Assembly (NCBI RefSeq): GCF_965216415.1
Contig: NZ_CBDCFU010000002.1
Direction: 5' to 3' (one strand)
DNA length: 64,000 nucleotides
Source of the DNA: Marivita sp003149565
GTDB taxonomy: Bacteria > Pseudomonadota > Alphaproteobacteria > Rhodobacterales > Rhodobacteraceae
This document shows, piece after piece, positions 1 through 9,878 of this stretch. Both the position numbers and the translations under genes were made by a program. The notes beneath the pieces were generated by a model. That model had not been told where the DNA came from. It ran no database searches and was given only the letters and a program-made list of their open reading frames with translations. How positions within the stretch are numbered: position 1 is the first letter of the stretch; the number at the start of each line of letters is the position of its first letter.

Positions 1-1197
1 CTCGGGCGACATTTTGGCCAGCGTCGTGCGCTTGAGGAAATCAAGCACGGACAGACCGGACGAAAACCGCGCAGACCGGGCCGTGGGCAGAACGTGGTTC
101 GGACCGCCGACATAGTCGCCAATGGCCTCGGGAGTCCACTGTCCGAGAAAGATCGCGCCCGCATGGGTGATCTTCGCGGACAGTGCATCAGGATCGTCTA
201 CACACAGTTCAAGGTGCTCCGGCGCAATCCGGTCACAGAGTTCCGCCGCCTCATCCAGATCCCGCACGGTGATCACCGCGCCGAAATCGCGCCAACTGGC
301 CCCTGCAATCGCGCGGCGTTCCAGCGTTTCAAGACGTTTTTCGACAGCCTCCGCCACGGCCTGCCCGAAGGCGGCATCGGTGGTGATGAGCAGCGACTGC
401 GCGCTCTCGTCGTGTTCGGCTTGGGACATGAGATCCAGAGCAATCCAGTCCGGGTCATTCTCACCATCTGCAATCACGAGAATCTCGGACGGCCCGGCAA
501 TCATGTCGATGCCCACCTTGCCGAACACCCGGCGTTTCGCAGCCGCAACAAAGGCATTGCCCGGCCCGGTGATCTTGTCCACGGGTGCGATGGACTCTGT
601 GCCATAGGCCAGTGCTGCAACCGCCTGCGCACCACCGATGCGGTAGACCTCGTCCACCCCGGAAATGCGGCAGGCCATCATCACCAGCGGATTGATCACG
701 CCATCCGGCGTCGGCACCGTCACGGCAAGCCTCTTGACCCCCGCCACCTTGGCGGGAACCGCGTTCATCAGAACCGATGACGGATAGCTGGCAAGACCGC
801 CCGGCACATAAAGCCCTGCTGCCGACACCGCCGTCCAGCGCCAGCCAAGTGTGGCGCCTTCCGGGTCGGTCCACATCTCATCCCTGGGCATCTGACGGGC
901 GTGGTAGGCACGGATGCGGTCCGCTGCCGTTTCCAGCGCCACACGTTCGGCGTCGGGCACCTTGGCGATCTCGGCGTCGATCTCCGCCTCGGACACACGC
1001 AACCTCTCTGGTGTCAGTTCCAAACGGTCGAATTTCGCCGTCAATTCCAGCACCGCCGCATCGCCGCGCGTCCGCACATCGGCGATGATGCCCGCAACCA
1101 CGTCGTCAACATCCGGGCTGTCCTCGCGCTTGGCGTTCAGCAGCGCGGTGAACCGGGGTTCAAAATCGGCATCGGTCGTGGACAGGAATTGCGGCAT
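1..1197 (-). CDS. hisD: Histidinol dehydrogenase, C-terminus cut by window edge
   Basis: Catalyses the last two steps of histidine synthesis, the NAD-dependent oxidation of L-histidinol to L-histidine, in the cytosol. The 399 codons present run in frame to the window edge and hold the family signatures: KITGPGNAFVAAAKR, the IAGPSEILVIAD segment and SQAEHDESAQ, which carries Gln and His zinc-site residues. The family is usually about 430 residues, so roughly 30-35 C-terminal residues lie outside. The ATG at 1197 has a GGAG about 8 bases upstream. It is the last visible gene of a minus-strand run (small protein, murA, DUF2948, GNAT, hisD); murA-DUF2948-hisD linkage is common in Rhodobacteraceae. 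Confidence 0.96.
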   Translation of the reverse strand, partial: MPQFLSTTDADFEPRFTALLNAKREDSPDVDDVVAGIIADVRTRGDAAVLELTAKFDRLELTPERLRVSEAEIDAEIAKVPDAERVALETAADRIRAYHARQMPRDEMWTDPEGATLGWRWTAVSAAGLYVPGGLASYPSSVLMNAVPAKVAGVKRLAVTVPTPDGVINPLVMMACRISGVDEVYRIGGAQAVAALAYGTESIAPVDKITGPGNAFVAAAKRRVFGKVGIDMIAGPSEILVIADGENDPDWIALDLMSQAEHDESAQSLLITTDAAFGQAVAEAVEKRLETLERRAIAGASWRDFGAVITVRDLDEAAELCDRIAPEHLELCVDDPDALSAKITHAGAIFLGQWTPEAIGDYVGGPNHVLPTARSARFSSGLSVLDFLKRTTLAKMSPE

Positions 1198-1249
1198 GAC
1201 GCTCTCCGGATCAGCTTTGCCGGGTACTTAGACCGGGCGGCCCGAACCC

Positions 1250-1768
1250 TCAAGCGCTGCGCGTCAGGTCTGTTCCGTCGAGCGACTTGATCATCAGGAA
1301 ATCGTCGCGCGGAGCGCCATCGACCAGCACCGAGCGAGGGCGTCTTCCAAAGACATGAAAGCCAAGCGCTGTGTAGAGTTTCTGCGCGCCGGTATTCTCG
1401 ACATCGACGCAGAGTTCGGCTTGCTGGATGCCCGCCGATTCCAAGTGCTGCAACAGCGCTTGCATCAAAGCACGGCCTATCCCCTGCCCCTGAGCATCGT
1501 GCCGCACATAAAGCGGGCCAACATCCGCCATGTGCTGCATGCGTTTCGGTCCGCCACGCCGCGCTGTTACAAAACCAACCAGCCGCTTTGCATCGTCAAA
1601 AGCACCCAAGGTCAGATTGACCTCCAGCATGCGCTCTACATCCTTGTTCGGGATGGCCCGGACCTCTTCGGCGCTGAACAGGAATGCTGAGGGCACCCGC
1701 ATCAGACCATCCGCCCAAAGCGCCCGATAGGCCGACAGGTCCCTGGGCATCAGCCGCCGGATGCTCAT
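1250..1768 (-). CDS. GNAT family N-acetyltransferase
   Basis: A 172-residue single-domain acetyltransferase of unknown substrate. The acetyl-CoA loop is visible as VRHDAQGQGIGRALMQALL (about residues 88-106), followed by the C-terminal core CVDVENTGAQKLYTALGF, typical of GNAT enzymes. Its ATG overlaps the DUF2948 stop codon by four bases (ATGA), so the two are translationally coupled, and it lies 52 bases before hisD. It appears to be inserted into the usual murA-DUF2948-hisD order. Nothing visible links it to histidine or peptidoglycan synthesis. Confidence 0.88.
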   Translation of the reverse strand: MSIRRLMPRDLSAYRALWADGLMRVPSAFLFSAEEVRAIPNKDVERMLEVNLTLGAFDDAKRLVGFVTARRGGPKRMQHMADVGPLYVRHDAQGQGIGRALMQALLQHLESAGIQQAELCVDVENTGAQKLYTALGFHVFGRRPRSVLVDGAPRDDFLMIKSLDGTDLTRSA

Positions 1769-2244
1769 GCCGGATGGTCCGGCACCTTGCCTGACACCGC
1801 CGCGTAGGGTTTGGTCACGTCGCGCAACGCAACCTCAAGCTCGGATACCTGCAACCGGATCGCGCCATCCCCGGCAAGCGTCAGGAGCACGGCACCGCCG
1901 CCCGTGTCGTCCGGCTCAAACGTGACCGAGAGCACGGAAAGGATCGTATCCGCATCGCCCCGCGGCACCCCTTGGCTTGCCACACGCCGTACATTCTCGA
2001 TCGCAAGAACCGATTGCACGCGCTCGGGCGTTCGCCCGCTGCGTTCGGCAAAGGGAATATCCTCCCAGCGGAACCGGTTGAGCAGGATGCCGAACCGGGC
2101 CTTCCCCCTCTCCCACTGCATTTCGGTCGATGGGAATACAGCATCCTGACAGAGCGCCGACAGCACCTGCAGGTCTTCGTCATCCATCGCCACCAGCCGC
2201 AATGGGCGGGCAGACCCGTCTTCAAATGAAGCGTCCACGCTCAC
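1765..2244 (-). CDS. DUF2948 family protein
   Basis: A 159-residue protein of unknown function, recognised as DUF2948 from its sequence and from its place between murA and hisD. No catalytic motif, signal peptide or membrane segment is apparent; it is acidic and should be cytosolic. It starts with GTG, and that codon overlaps the murA stop (GTGA), indicating translational coupling; its own stop overlaps the next gene by four bases. The tight coupling suggests co-expression with murA, but no role can be inferred from sequence. Confidence 0.88.
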   Translation of the reverse strand: MSVDASFEDGSARPLRLVAMDDEDLQVLSALCQDAVFPSTEMQWERGKARFGILLNRFRWEDIPFAERSGRTPERVQSVLAIENVRRVASQGVPRGDADTILSVLSVTFEPDDTGGGAVLLTLAGDGAIRLQVSELEVALRDVTKPYAAVSGKVPDHPA

Positions 2245-3512
2245 TGTTCTTTCACCCGTTCAATCTTGGCCCCAACGCTGGACAGCTTGCGCACAACGTG
2301 CTCGTAGCCGCGATCAAGATGGTACACACGGCTGACGACGGTTTCGCCTTCGGCGGCGAGGCCGGCAAGAATCAGCGATACCGAAGCGCGCAGATCGGTT
2401 GCCATCACCGGGGCACCGCGCAGGCGGTCCACACCCGTCACAGTGGCAGTTCCGCCATGCACGTCAATCTTGGCCCCCATTCGGACCAGTTCCGGCGCGT
2501 GCATGAAGCGATTCTCGAAAATCTTTTCCTCGAGCACGCTGGTGCCGTCTGCTGTGCACAGCAGCGCCATCATCTGGGCCTGCAAATCCGTCGGGAAACC
2601 GGGGAATGGCTCGGTCGTGACATCCACTGCCGACACGCGGCCATTTTTTCGCGCAACCTTGAGGCCATTCGGCGTTTCCTCAACCGATATGCCTGCCGCA
2701 TCGAGTTTTTCACAAAACGCCGAGAGCAGATCAATCGTACCCCCCAGGCACTCCACCTCACCGCCGCAAATCGCCGGAGCCAGCATATAGGTCCCCAACT
2801 CGATCCGGTCCGTGACAACCCGGTGGGTTGCACCGCCAAGGCGATCGACACCCTGAATGGTGATCTCGGATGTGCCTTCACCCTCGATCTGAGCGCCCAT
2901 TTTGGTCAGGCACTGCGCCAGGTCGACTATTTCGGGTTCACGTGCGGCGTTCTTCAGAACTGTCGTACCCTTGGCCAATGTGGCCGCCATCAGCGCGTTT
3001 TCGGTCGCGCCGACGGACACAAATGGGAACTCCACAACACCGCCCTTCAAGCCACCAGGAGGTGCTTTGGCATGTACGTAGCCATCGCGAAGGTCGAGCT
3101 CGGCCCCCATCGCCTCGAACGCCTTGAGGTGAAGGTCCACCGGCCGGGCACCAATCGCACACCCGCCGGGCAGCGACACCTCTGCATGCCCAAAGCGCGC
3201 CAAGAGAGGCCCAAGAACCAGTATCGATGCGCGCATCTTGCGGACGATGTCGTACTCAGCGCGCGTTGAGGTCAGGTTGTGACTCGACATCGCCAGCACC
3301 TGCCCGTCCTGCAAGGCCTGCACTTCCGCACCGAACGACTGCAGCAAAAGCGTCATGGTGCGAATATCGCTCAATCTAGGCGCATTGGTCAGCGTCAGCG
3401 GTTCTTCGCTCAGAAGCGTTGCAGGCATCAGCGTCAGGCAGGCATTCTTTGCGCCTGCGATTGGAATCTGACCGTTCAGCGGACCGTTCCCGGTCACAAT
3501 AATCTGGTCCAT
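2241..3512 (-). CDS. murA: UDP-N-acetylglucosamine 1-carboxyvinyltransferase
   Basis: Transfers enolpyruvate from PEP to UDP-GlcNAc, the first committed step of peptidoglycan synthesis, in the cytosol. It has 423 residues, close to the family's usual 420. The N-terminal KN pair in IAGAKNACLTLMPA (residues 19-32) and the catalytic loop LPGGCAIGARPVDLH with Cys118 are present; that Cys is the residue alkylated by fosfomycin in sensitive MurA enzymes. The gene follows a 55-residue small protein by five bases and is coupled to DUF2948 downstream. Confidence 0.97.
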   Translation of the reverse strand: MDQIIVTGNGPLNGQIPIAGAKNACLTLMPATLLSEEPLTLTNAPRLSDIRTMTLLLQSFGAEVQALQDGQVLAMSSHNLTSTRAEYDIVRKMRASILVLGPLLARFGHAEVSLPGGCAIGARPVDLHLKAFEAMGAELDLRDGYVHAKAPPGGLKGGVVEFPFVSVGATENALMAATLAKGTTVLKNAAREPEIVDLAQCLTKMGAQIEGEGTSEITIQGVDRLGGATHRVVTDRIELGTYMLAPAICGGEVECLGGTIDLLSAFCEKLDAAGISVEETPNGLKVARKNGRVSAVDVTTEPFPGFPTDLQAQMMALLCTADGTSVLEEKIFENRFMHAPELVRMGAKIDVHGGTATVTGVDRLRGAPVMATDLRASVSLILAGLAAEGETVVSRVYHLDRGYEHVVRKLSSVGAKIERVKEQ

Positions 3513-3517
3513 CGGTG

Positions 3518-3685
3518 TTAACTGCCCTCGTTCGCCTGTGTATTGTCTTTGCCGCCATCCGACGCCCCTGCCGCCCGCGCACGCGCCTGCGCCTTGCGCT
3601 TGGCCATATTCGCCTTGAGCGCTGCCTTAAGCCGGTCTTCCCGCGCCTGTGAGGTCGATTTGCCAGATGAGGATTTCTGCGTCAT
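3518..3685 (-). CDS. Small basic conserved protein upstream of murA
   Basis: A 55-residue protein starting at the ATG at 3685 and ending five bases before the murA start. It is hydrophilic, with an Arg/Lys/Ala-rich centre (residues 16-39) likely to form one long amphipathic helix and a Gly/Asp/Asn tail; there is no membrane segment. Its position just ahead of murA and the clean frame support a real gene. I believe similar short proteins occur ahead of murA in related Rhodobacterales, but could not check this. Function unknown. Confidence 0.7.
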   Translation of the reverse strand: MTQKSSSGKSTSQAREDRLKAALKANMAKRKAQARARAAGASDGGKDNTQANEGS

Positions 3686-3785
3686 GCACACTTCCTATCC
3701 CAGTGGCAAAAAAGGGTCCAGATTGCGCTTGCACCGATTTCCGTTTGAGTCTAATCACCCGCCACGCCAACCAAGGCGCCCCGGC

Positions 3786-3838
<53 letters not shown>

Positions 3839-3860
<22 letters not shown>

Positions 3861-5224
3861 CTTCTTACCGAATTGCCAGAATGTGTACCCGGCAGGGTGA
3901 CTGTAACCTTCGCTCCGCCATCGACTGAGTTGTCGAGCCCTATCTGTGCGCCCATTGCGTCAAGGATCGCTTTGACCAAGGGAAGGCCGAGGCCGATACC
4001 GAATTTCTCACTGGTCTCCAAGCCAAGCTTATCAAACGGAACGAAGGCTTTTTCTTCTGCATTTTCGGGAAAACCGGGACCGTCGTCTATGAAAATCACT
4101 TCCACGTATCCCAGAGCGTTTTTCTGTGCTGACACATCTATACGTGAATTTGCAAACTTGGCCGCATTGCTGAGCAAATGCCGGAAAACTGACCTGAGCC
4201 AATCGGGCTGGGCGTACACTTCAAGGTCTTTTGGGATTTTACAATCCAGAGCGACGCCCTTGCGCGATAATTCATCAGAAAACCGTTGCGCAACGGAATG
4301 AAATGCCACTCCCACATCAACCAACTCGAAATCGCTTGGTTCGATTTTGTCGGTCCAGTTCGCAAAATCAATAGCATTTTCGACATCCGAGCGTAACAAG
4401 GAGGCGGCCCGCAGAATTTCATTCGACCAATTTCTCACTTGCGCGGCATCAAGCGAACGACCGCTGTCAGACTCATCCAACAAGATTTCGGCGTAGCCAG
4501 ACAGAACATGTATTGGAGTAAGCATCTCGTGGCTGATACTCTTGAATAACGCCTGCTTGCTCTGACTTTCAGCAGCAACCTGCTCTTGTGCCGCCCGGAG
4601 CTTTTGAGCCTCAGCCTGAACCTTGCCTTCGTAGCGCATCAGCTCACGAGTCACAAAAAGCACAAGTAGCAAAATAACAAAGATCTCAGCGATAACTATG
4701 AAGAGGCGCAATGCCTCGATGCGCTCGTCCACCGCTTGAATTAAAGCGGATCTGAATTGTGATAACTCCTCCTTCGCCGGACCATCATCAACAGCAATAA
4801 GGGTATCGATTTCGTCCACCGTCATGTCGAGACCTTGACGCTGCGCAACAATCGACAGTTTCGTTGCATATTGCTCCAACGCAAAACGCGTTTGCTGAAG
4901 ATTAGACACGGGCGTATCGGGGAGGTAATCCCGTGCAATTAGCGTCAACCTATCCAAATATGTTAAAGTACGCGCATAGTCCTCTTTAACAGTTGCAAAA
5001 TTCTCAGGCTTTTCTGGCCTTAAAATTGCATTCTTAAAATTATGGATAAACCCGCGATAACCAATAGTTGACTCAAAATCGGAAAAAAGAGTCAAGATCT
5101 CTGTCTTTCTCTGCAACTCCCGTGACTGATACGTTGACAACAAAATATATGTGGCAAATTGCACCGCGACCAAGAAAAAAACAACAAGCATCAATCGGCT
5201 TGAAACCAAGTTCGACGTTTTCAA
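3839..5224 (-). CDS. Membrane-bound sensor histidine kinase, orphan
   Basis: A 461-residue kinase. A first membrane segment spans about residues 10-31, a roughly 140-residue helical periplasmic sensor region follows, and a second segment spans about 173-193, then a short coiled coil. The HisKA box SISHEMLTPIH carries the phospho-acceptor His232. The ATPase domain has an N box LLSNAAKF (350-357), G1 DDGPGF (380-385) and G2 GIGLGLP (409-415), so catalysis should be intact. No response regulator lies nearby. By eye the gene is clearly AT-richer than its neighbours and its last codons run antisense through the 3' end of tRNA-Thr, consistent with acquisition at a tRNA. The stimulus is unknown. Confidence 0.9.
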
Positions 5225-5542
5225 GAACCACTCCTATGATCATATCGCACCAATCGCAATAAAGATGCAATTCAGTCGGAAAATTCAATTTTTTGAAAGA
5301 GAATTAGAAAACTGTGGAAAACAGGCAAGATGTCAAACACCGTGTAACGTAAATCTAAGCATTTTCACACGCCAAGTCAAAGACTTCACGATTGAGGCGG
5401 TCCATTCCGCCACAGTCAACCCAAGATTGAGACAGCGATTCCAACGCCGCATGACTTTCTGCGCAGAGTGCTGGTTTGGAACTGGATTTATTCTGACAAT
5501 CGACGCAAAATCGTCTCATCGCGCGGGAAAGGAGTTCGGGTC
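5225..5542. other. AT-rich intergenic region, divergent promoters
   Basis: About 320 bases separate the histidine kinase from the TPR-methyltransferase, which diverge. The half near the kinase is markedly AT-rich (for example AAATTCAATTTTTTGAAAG at 5280-5298), suited to a promoter. No convincing small gene, RNA gene or second copy of the tRNA-Thr 3' end was found. Confidence 0.5.
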
Positions 5543-6856
5543 TTGCAGGACACTGGTTCGGAGTACGCTGCTGAAGCAGATGGCGGCATTTTTCTCGACA
5601 GCAATGATGCCGCGATTGCTGAGGCCGAAGAGCAGATCGAGCAGGCAACGCAGCTGGTCAACTCTGGTCAGGGGCAAGACGCACTCGAGATTTGCAAGTC
5701 ATTGCTGGAATCCGGAAAACTTCCGGTTCACCTTGCGTCCAAAGTTTATCTGATTTTGAAGTCGCTCAAGCAGGACGAAACTGCCAACATGCTTCGGGCG
5801 TCGATTATGGCAAGCATTGCCGAGAACCGTCCGCATCTGAAAGACCCACTCAGAGCGCTTTTGCCTGCCGCCGAGGCGTTGTCGGAACTCGGAGAAGCCG
5901 AGGACGCCGAAAAGCTGGCACGCGAGGCGTTTGAACTGGCGCCAGACAATCGATTGGTTGTGCTCGGGTTTCTGGCACTGCTGATCTACATTGGCAAAGA
6001 ATCCGACGCAAAGAGTTTGGCTCTGGACTTTCTGGAGCGTCGCAACGGCGACATGAACGAGGCACTGCATTTTGCCTCGGTGTTTGCGTTCCTGAAAAGC
6101 CGTGAAGTGACAACGGCTGTGCTTGAGATCGCGAAACAGCGCTGCAAGACGACCACACAACGCGCCAAGCTCGATTATTTCCTCAAGTCGAACGGCTATG
6201 AGGGCGCGGCGCTTGACCAGCATGGCATGGCGGTCGAACTTTTCGACAGTTTCGCAGAAAACTACGAATCCCAGCTTGAGCTCCTGAAGAACAACGGCCC
6301 CACTTTGATATACACGGCGTTAGAAGAACTCGAGCTTCCGAAGAAAAAGACCCGACGTGTGCTTGATGCAGGCTGTGGCACCGGCCTCTGCTCGGGGTTT
6401 TTGCTTGAGTATGCGAAAGAGTTGGTTGGCGTCGACCTGTCGGTTCCCATGCTCGAAAAGTCCCGCGAGAAAGGCAACTACACCTACCTCGCGCGCACCG
6501 ATCTTTCCGCGCGCCCGACATACCCAGAGGGCACCTTCGACATGATCATCTGCGCGGATGTTCTGGTCTACTTTGGCCCGTTGGAGACGGTGTTCACCAA
6601 TTTTTTCGAGATCCTGAACCCGGGTGGCTGGCTTTTGGTAACGGTTGAGGACGAAAGCGATCCTGCCGTCAAAGCCGGGTTCAAGCTGTACAACTCGGGG
6701 CGGCACAAGCACACGGATGAATACATGGTCCGCACGTTGGGCGCGGTGGGCTTTCCAAAACCCAAACTTCACAAGCATGCAAGGCTGCGCAACGAGTTTG
6801 GCAAACCCATTCTGGGCACGGTCGTTGCGGTGCAAAAACCCGCACTCTTCTTCTGA
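5543..6856 (+). CDS. TPR-containing SAM-dependent methyltransferase
   Basis: The N-terminal half (about residues 20-225) is an alpha-helical array of TPR-like repeats, and the C-terminal half is a class I methyltransferase with motif I VLDAGCGTG (about 273-281), the acidic strand-2 end ELVGVDLS and the post-motif FDMIICADVLVYF. This domain order resembles the predicted TPR methyltransferases of COG4976; the substrate is unknown. I place the start at TTG 5543 because an AAAGGAG lies eight bases upstream; an in-frame GTG at 5468 would add 25 residues but has no ribosome-binding site. It precedes LPS-type glycosyltransferase genes, so a role in envelope glycan or protein modification is possible but inferred. 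Confidence 0.85.
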   Translation: MQDTGSEYAAEADGGIFLDSNDAAIAEAEEQIEQATQLVNSGQGQDALEICKSLLESGKLPVHLASKVYLILKSLKQDETANMLRASIMASIAENRPHLKDPLRALLPAAEALSELGEAEDAEKLAREAFELAPDNRLVVLGFLALLIYIGKESDAKSLALDFLERRNGDMNEALHFASVFAFLKSREVTTAVLEIAKQRCKTTTQRAKLDYFLKSNGYEGAALDQHGMAVELFDSFAENYESQLELLKNNGPTLIYTALEELELPKKKTRRVLDAGCGTGLCSGFLLEYAKELVGVDLSVPMLEKSREKGNYTYLARTDLSARPTYPEGTFDMIICADVLVYFGPLETVFTNFFEILNPGGWLLVTVEDESDPAVKAGFKLYNSGRHKHTDEYMVRTLGAVGFPKPKLHKHARLRNEFGKPILGTVVAVQKPALFF

Positions 6857-6949
6857 CGACCGCGGATCGCCCTGAACCTGACGTCCAGCCTTGCTGGGGC
6901 CATAATGCGCTGTTACCTAGGAAGCTGGTTTTCCATCGGACCAGGGTTC

Positions 6950-8128
6950 ATGCGTGTAGCCATCGCAACTGGCGAATATCATCTTGGCGGCGAGACCTTC
7001 ATCAACCGCCACATCGAGCATCTGTTCGGTGGCAATACCGTCGTGGTTTGCGGGCGGTTTCGGGGCGATAACCCATACGGCAAGCCGTATTTCGTGCGCC
7101 GCGACGGCCTTTCCGGACGAGACATCGTGGTGGCGCCATGGTGGTTGCTGCGCAACCGCGTGCGACACGGCACATCCCGGCTGCCTTTTGGCGAAGCCAA
7201 AGAGGCGTTGATCAAGTTCCTGCGCGACGAAAAAGTCGAGGTCATTCTGGCCGAGTTCGGCACGCAAGCGCTGGCACTTGCACCATTGGCCAATGCGCTG
7301 GGCATTCCGATCTTCACCTATTTCCGCGGCACGGACGCGTCCAAGGCAATCCGCACCGAACGCATGCGCGCCGCATATCGCAAGATGATGCCACGTCTTG
7401 CCGGTGTCTTCTCGGTTTCGCGCTTCCTGCTCGATAACCTTGCCAAGTATGGCATCTCGCACCCCAACAGCACTGTCATTCCCTCGGGTGTCGATATCCG
7501 CCGATTTGCACCGCAAGCCAAAGTGCCGCTCAGTTTTCTTGCCGTTGGCCGCTTCGTCGAAAAGAAAGCGCCGATGACCACGTTGCGCGCCTTTGCCGAG
7601 GCCACAAAAGACCTGCCAAACGCCCGGCTCGACTTTATCGGAGATGGCCCACTCCTCGAACCGACCCGCGCTCTGGCCGAAGATCTGGGCGTCTCCGCAA
7701 AGCTGCGTTTTCATGGGGCGCAGCCGCACAACTCGGTCAGAGACCAACTGATGAGCACGCAATTTTTCCTGCAGCACTCGGTCACGGCACGTGATGGAAA
7801 CACAGAAGGGCTTCCGACCGCCATTCAAGAAGCAATGGCGTGTGGCTGCATCACTGTCTCGACCCGGCACGCGGGCATCCCCGAGGCCATCGACGAAGGT
7901 GAGACGGGTTTTTTGGTAGACGAACATGACGAAACCGGGTTCACCAAAGCGATCGCGTCAGCCATCGCTGTGCCCGATCTGGCCGCCATGTCCACGCGTG
8001 CGCGACAGGTCGCAGAGGAAAGATTCGACAACCACGTTCTTCTGAAACTGTTGGAACGCCATATCCAGGAAGCGTTGCTTGCTGCGGGGGAAACCGACAA
8101 CGGTGTCTCGCGGCAGGCGTCTGCCTGA
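6950..8128 (+). CDS. Glycosyltransferase family 4 protein
   Basis: A 392-residue GT-B fold retaining glycosyltransferase. The N-terminal acceptor domain begins with the Gly-rich HLGGETFINRH loop. The donor half has SGVDIRRF, the AVGRFVEKKAP strand-loop and the EX7E element EGLPTAIQE (Glu286 and Glu294) of GT4. The ATG at 6950 gives the expected N-terminus; an upstream ATG at 6905 would add 15 non-conserved residues. The gene lies between the methyltransferase and the Kdo transferase, so a function in lipopolysaccharide or capsule assembly is likely, though donor and acceptor sugars cannot be told. Confidence 0.9.
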   Translation: MRVAIATGEYHLGGETFINRHIEHLFGGNTVVVCGRFRGDNPYGKPYFVRRDGLSGRDIVVAPWWLLRNRVRHGTSRLPFGEAKEALIKFLRDEKVEVILAEFGTQALALAPLANALGIPIFTYFRGTDASKAIRTERMRAAYRKMMPRLAGVFSVSRFLLDNLAKYGISHPNSTVIPSGVDIRRFAPQAKVPLSFLAVGRFVEKKAPMTTLRAFAEATKDLPNARLDFIGDGPLLEPTRALAEDLGVSAKLRFHGAQPHNSVRDQLMSTQFFLQHSVTARDGNTEGLPTAIQEAMACGCITVSTRHAGIPEAIDEGETGFLVDEHDETGFTKAIASAIAVPDLAAMSTRARQVAEERFDNHVLLKLLERHIQEALLAAGETDNGVSRQASA

Positions 8129-8156
8129 TATTTCGCGCGTCTGAGCGGGGTCCTAC

Positions 8157-9371
8157 GTGTTTTTGTACCGCATCTTGATGACGCTTTTCGCCAGTCGCGA
8201 ATTGGCATCCCGGCTCTGGGCGCGCGACATGCAGGCGGTGCGGGCACGATTGGGACTTGTCCGGCCCTCCGAACACGCGAGCCGCATCTGGTTGCACGCC
8301 GCCTCGAACGGTGAATTGTCCTCGGCACGTCCGGTGATAAGCGCTCTGCTGGCAGACCGGCGACGTCTTCTGATCACTGTAAACACCGACAGCGCGCTGC
8401 ACATGGCGCAAAAGTGGTCTCTGGAAGGCGCGGATATCTGCCTCGCACCAGTCGACCTGAGCGGGCCCACAAAACGGGTTCTGCGCAACTGGGGGATCAC
8501 CGCGCACATCACGCTGGAGTCCGATCTCTGGCCGATCCGCATCCTCGAAACGCCCGGCCCGGTGTTGGTGCTGGGCGGGCGGCTCACCGCACGGTCCGCC
8601 AAAGGCTGGGCGCGTTTCGACAGCCTGGCCCGACGGGTCATGGACCGGGTCACTTACCTGTCAGCCCAGGACAGCGCATCGGCTGATCGCTTTGCGTCGG
8701 CTGGGCTTTCCCAATCTGCGAGGGGACCGGTCTTTGACCTGAAGGCGCTCTACACTCCGCCATCCGACGCACCGGACATAAGCTTGCACCACGCATTCGA
8801 CCGGGCAAACACATGGCTGGCCGCCTCAACGCATGATGGCGAAGACGACACAATCCTTGCCGCCCATGAACGAGCACGACAGGCGCGACCGACGCTCAGA
8901 CTGATCATCGCCCCCCGCCACCCCAGGCGCGCCGATGAGGTTGCCGAGTTGATCGCGCAGCGGGGTCTTAGCTGCGCGTGCCGCAGCCGGGGCGACGATC
9001 CCTCGAAAGCCGACGTCTACCTTGCCGACACATTTGGTGAGATGCACCTTTGGTATGCGCTTGCAGGTGTGACTTTTGTTGCGGGGTCTTTGACAGATCG
9101 GGGCGGACATACGCCCTACGAGCCCGCGGCATTCCAATCGGTCATTTTGCACGGACCCGATACTGCCAATTTCCGCGCGGCCTATGACAGGTTGCAAGAC
9201 GCCAGCGCCGCAATCTGTGTTCAGGACGCGGCGGCGCTCGCGGAGGCTCTGGTATCCCTCAAATCAGCAGACGCACAGCATGAGCTCAGACGCGCAGCGC
9301 AGAGCGCATTGCATCAGGATACGGATTTCGACAGCCTTCTGCGCGCCATCACCCAAGCGCTTGACGCTTGA
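8157..9371 (+). CDS. waaA: 3-deoxy-D-manno-octulosonic acid (Kdo) transferase
   Basis: Transfers Kdo from CMP-Kdo to the lipid A precursor at the inner face of the inner membrane (GT30). It has 404 residues beginning at GTG. The N-terminal domain keeps AASNGELSSARPVI with the probable catalytic Glu53, and TLESDLWPIRI (119-129) matches the family ETELWPN motif. The C-terminal half has AASTHDGEDD and APRHPRR, also GT30 signatures. It sits 28 bases after the GT4 gene and ahead of DUF1178, in what looks like an LPS-linked run. Confidence 0.9.
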   Translation: MFLYRILMTLFASRELASRLWARDMQAVRARLGLVRPSEHASRIWLHAASNGELSSARPVISALLADRRRLLITVNTDSALHMAQKWSLEGADICLAPVDLSGPTKRVLRNWGITAHITLESDLWPIRILETPGPVLVLGGRLTARSAKGWARFDSLARRVMDRVTYLSAQDSASADRFASAGLSQSARGPVFDLKALYTPPSDAPDISLHHAFDRANTWLAASTHDGEDDTILAAHERARQARPTLRLIIAPRHPRRADEVAELIAQRGLSCACRSRGDDPSKADVYLADTFGEMHLWYALAGVTFVAGSLTDRGGHTPYEPAAFQSVILHGPDTANFRAAYDRLQDASAAICVQDAAALAEALVSLKSADAQHELRRAAQSALHQDTDFDSLLRAITQALDA

Positions 9372-9443
9372 TGTCCCCCGCCAAAAGCTTATTTTTGCGG
9401 GATCAGACAAACAACGCAGCAGCCTTTCACCGCAGGCATCTTT

Positions 9444-9878
9444 ATGATCCAGTTCACTCTGAAATGCACCAATGACCATCATTTCGACAGTTGGTTCCAG
9501 TCCGGAACCGCCTTCGACAAGTTGCATGCTGCCGATATGGTGACATGCTCGGTGTGCGGGACATCGGATGTAAAAAAGGCAATGATGGCCCCGCGCGTCA
9601 GCACGACGGACAAGGCCGCAACGCCGCCCGCCAAACCCAAACTGGCAGAACCCGCCAGCCCGGCCGAACAGGCGCTTGCTGAATTCAAGAAATACGTCGA
9701 AAAGAACTCGGATTACGTGGGCCGGGACTTTGCCAAAGAGGCCCGAGCGATTCATTCCGGCGATGCCCCCGAACGCCCCATCTGGGGCGAGACACGAGGC
9801 GACGAGGCGAAAAAGCTGATCGAAGACGGCGTGCCGATTGCCCCCCTCCCCTTCACGCCCACGCGGAAGTCAAACTGA
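9444..9878 (+). CDS. DUF1178 family protein
   Basis: A 144-residue protein matching DUF1178. The N-terminus has the conserved start MIQFTLKC, a second pair CSVCG (about residues 35-39), and HHFDSWF, suggesting a small metal-binding knuckle of Cys residues as in the family. A charged Ala/Pro linker follows, then a conserved tail with RDFAKEARAIH and APERPIWGE. Its function is unknown. Its stop codon overlaps the next gene's ATG by one base. Confidence 0.9.
   Translation: MIQFTLKCTNDHHFDSWFQSGTAFDKLHAADMVTCSVCGTSDVKKAMMAPRVSTTDKAATPPAKPKLAEPASPAEQALAEFKKYVEKNSDYVGRDFAKEARAIHSGDAPERPIWGETRGDEAKKLIEDGVPIAPLPFTPTRKSN

Noticed and set aside
2130..3269. A 379-codon open frame on the plus strand
   Set aside because: It lies antisense to murA and shows no domain or composition of a protein; long GC-rich shadow frames are common here.
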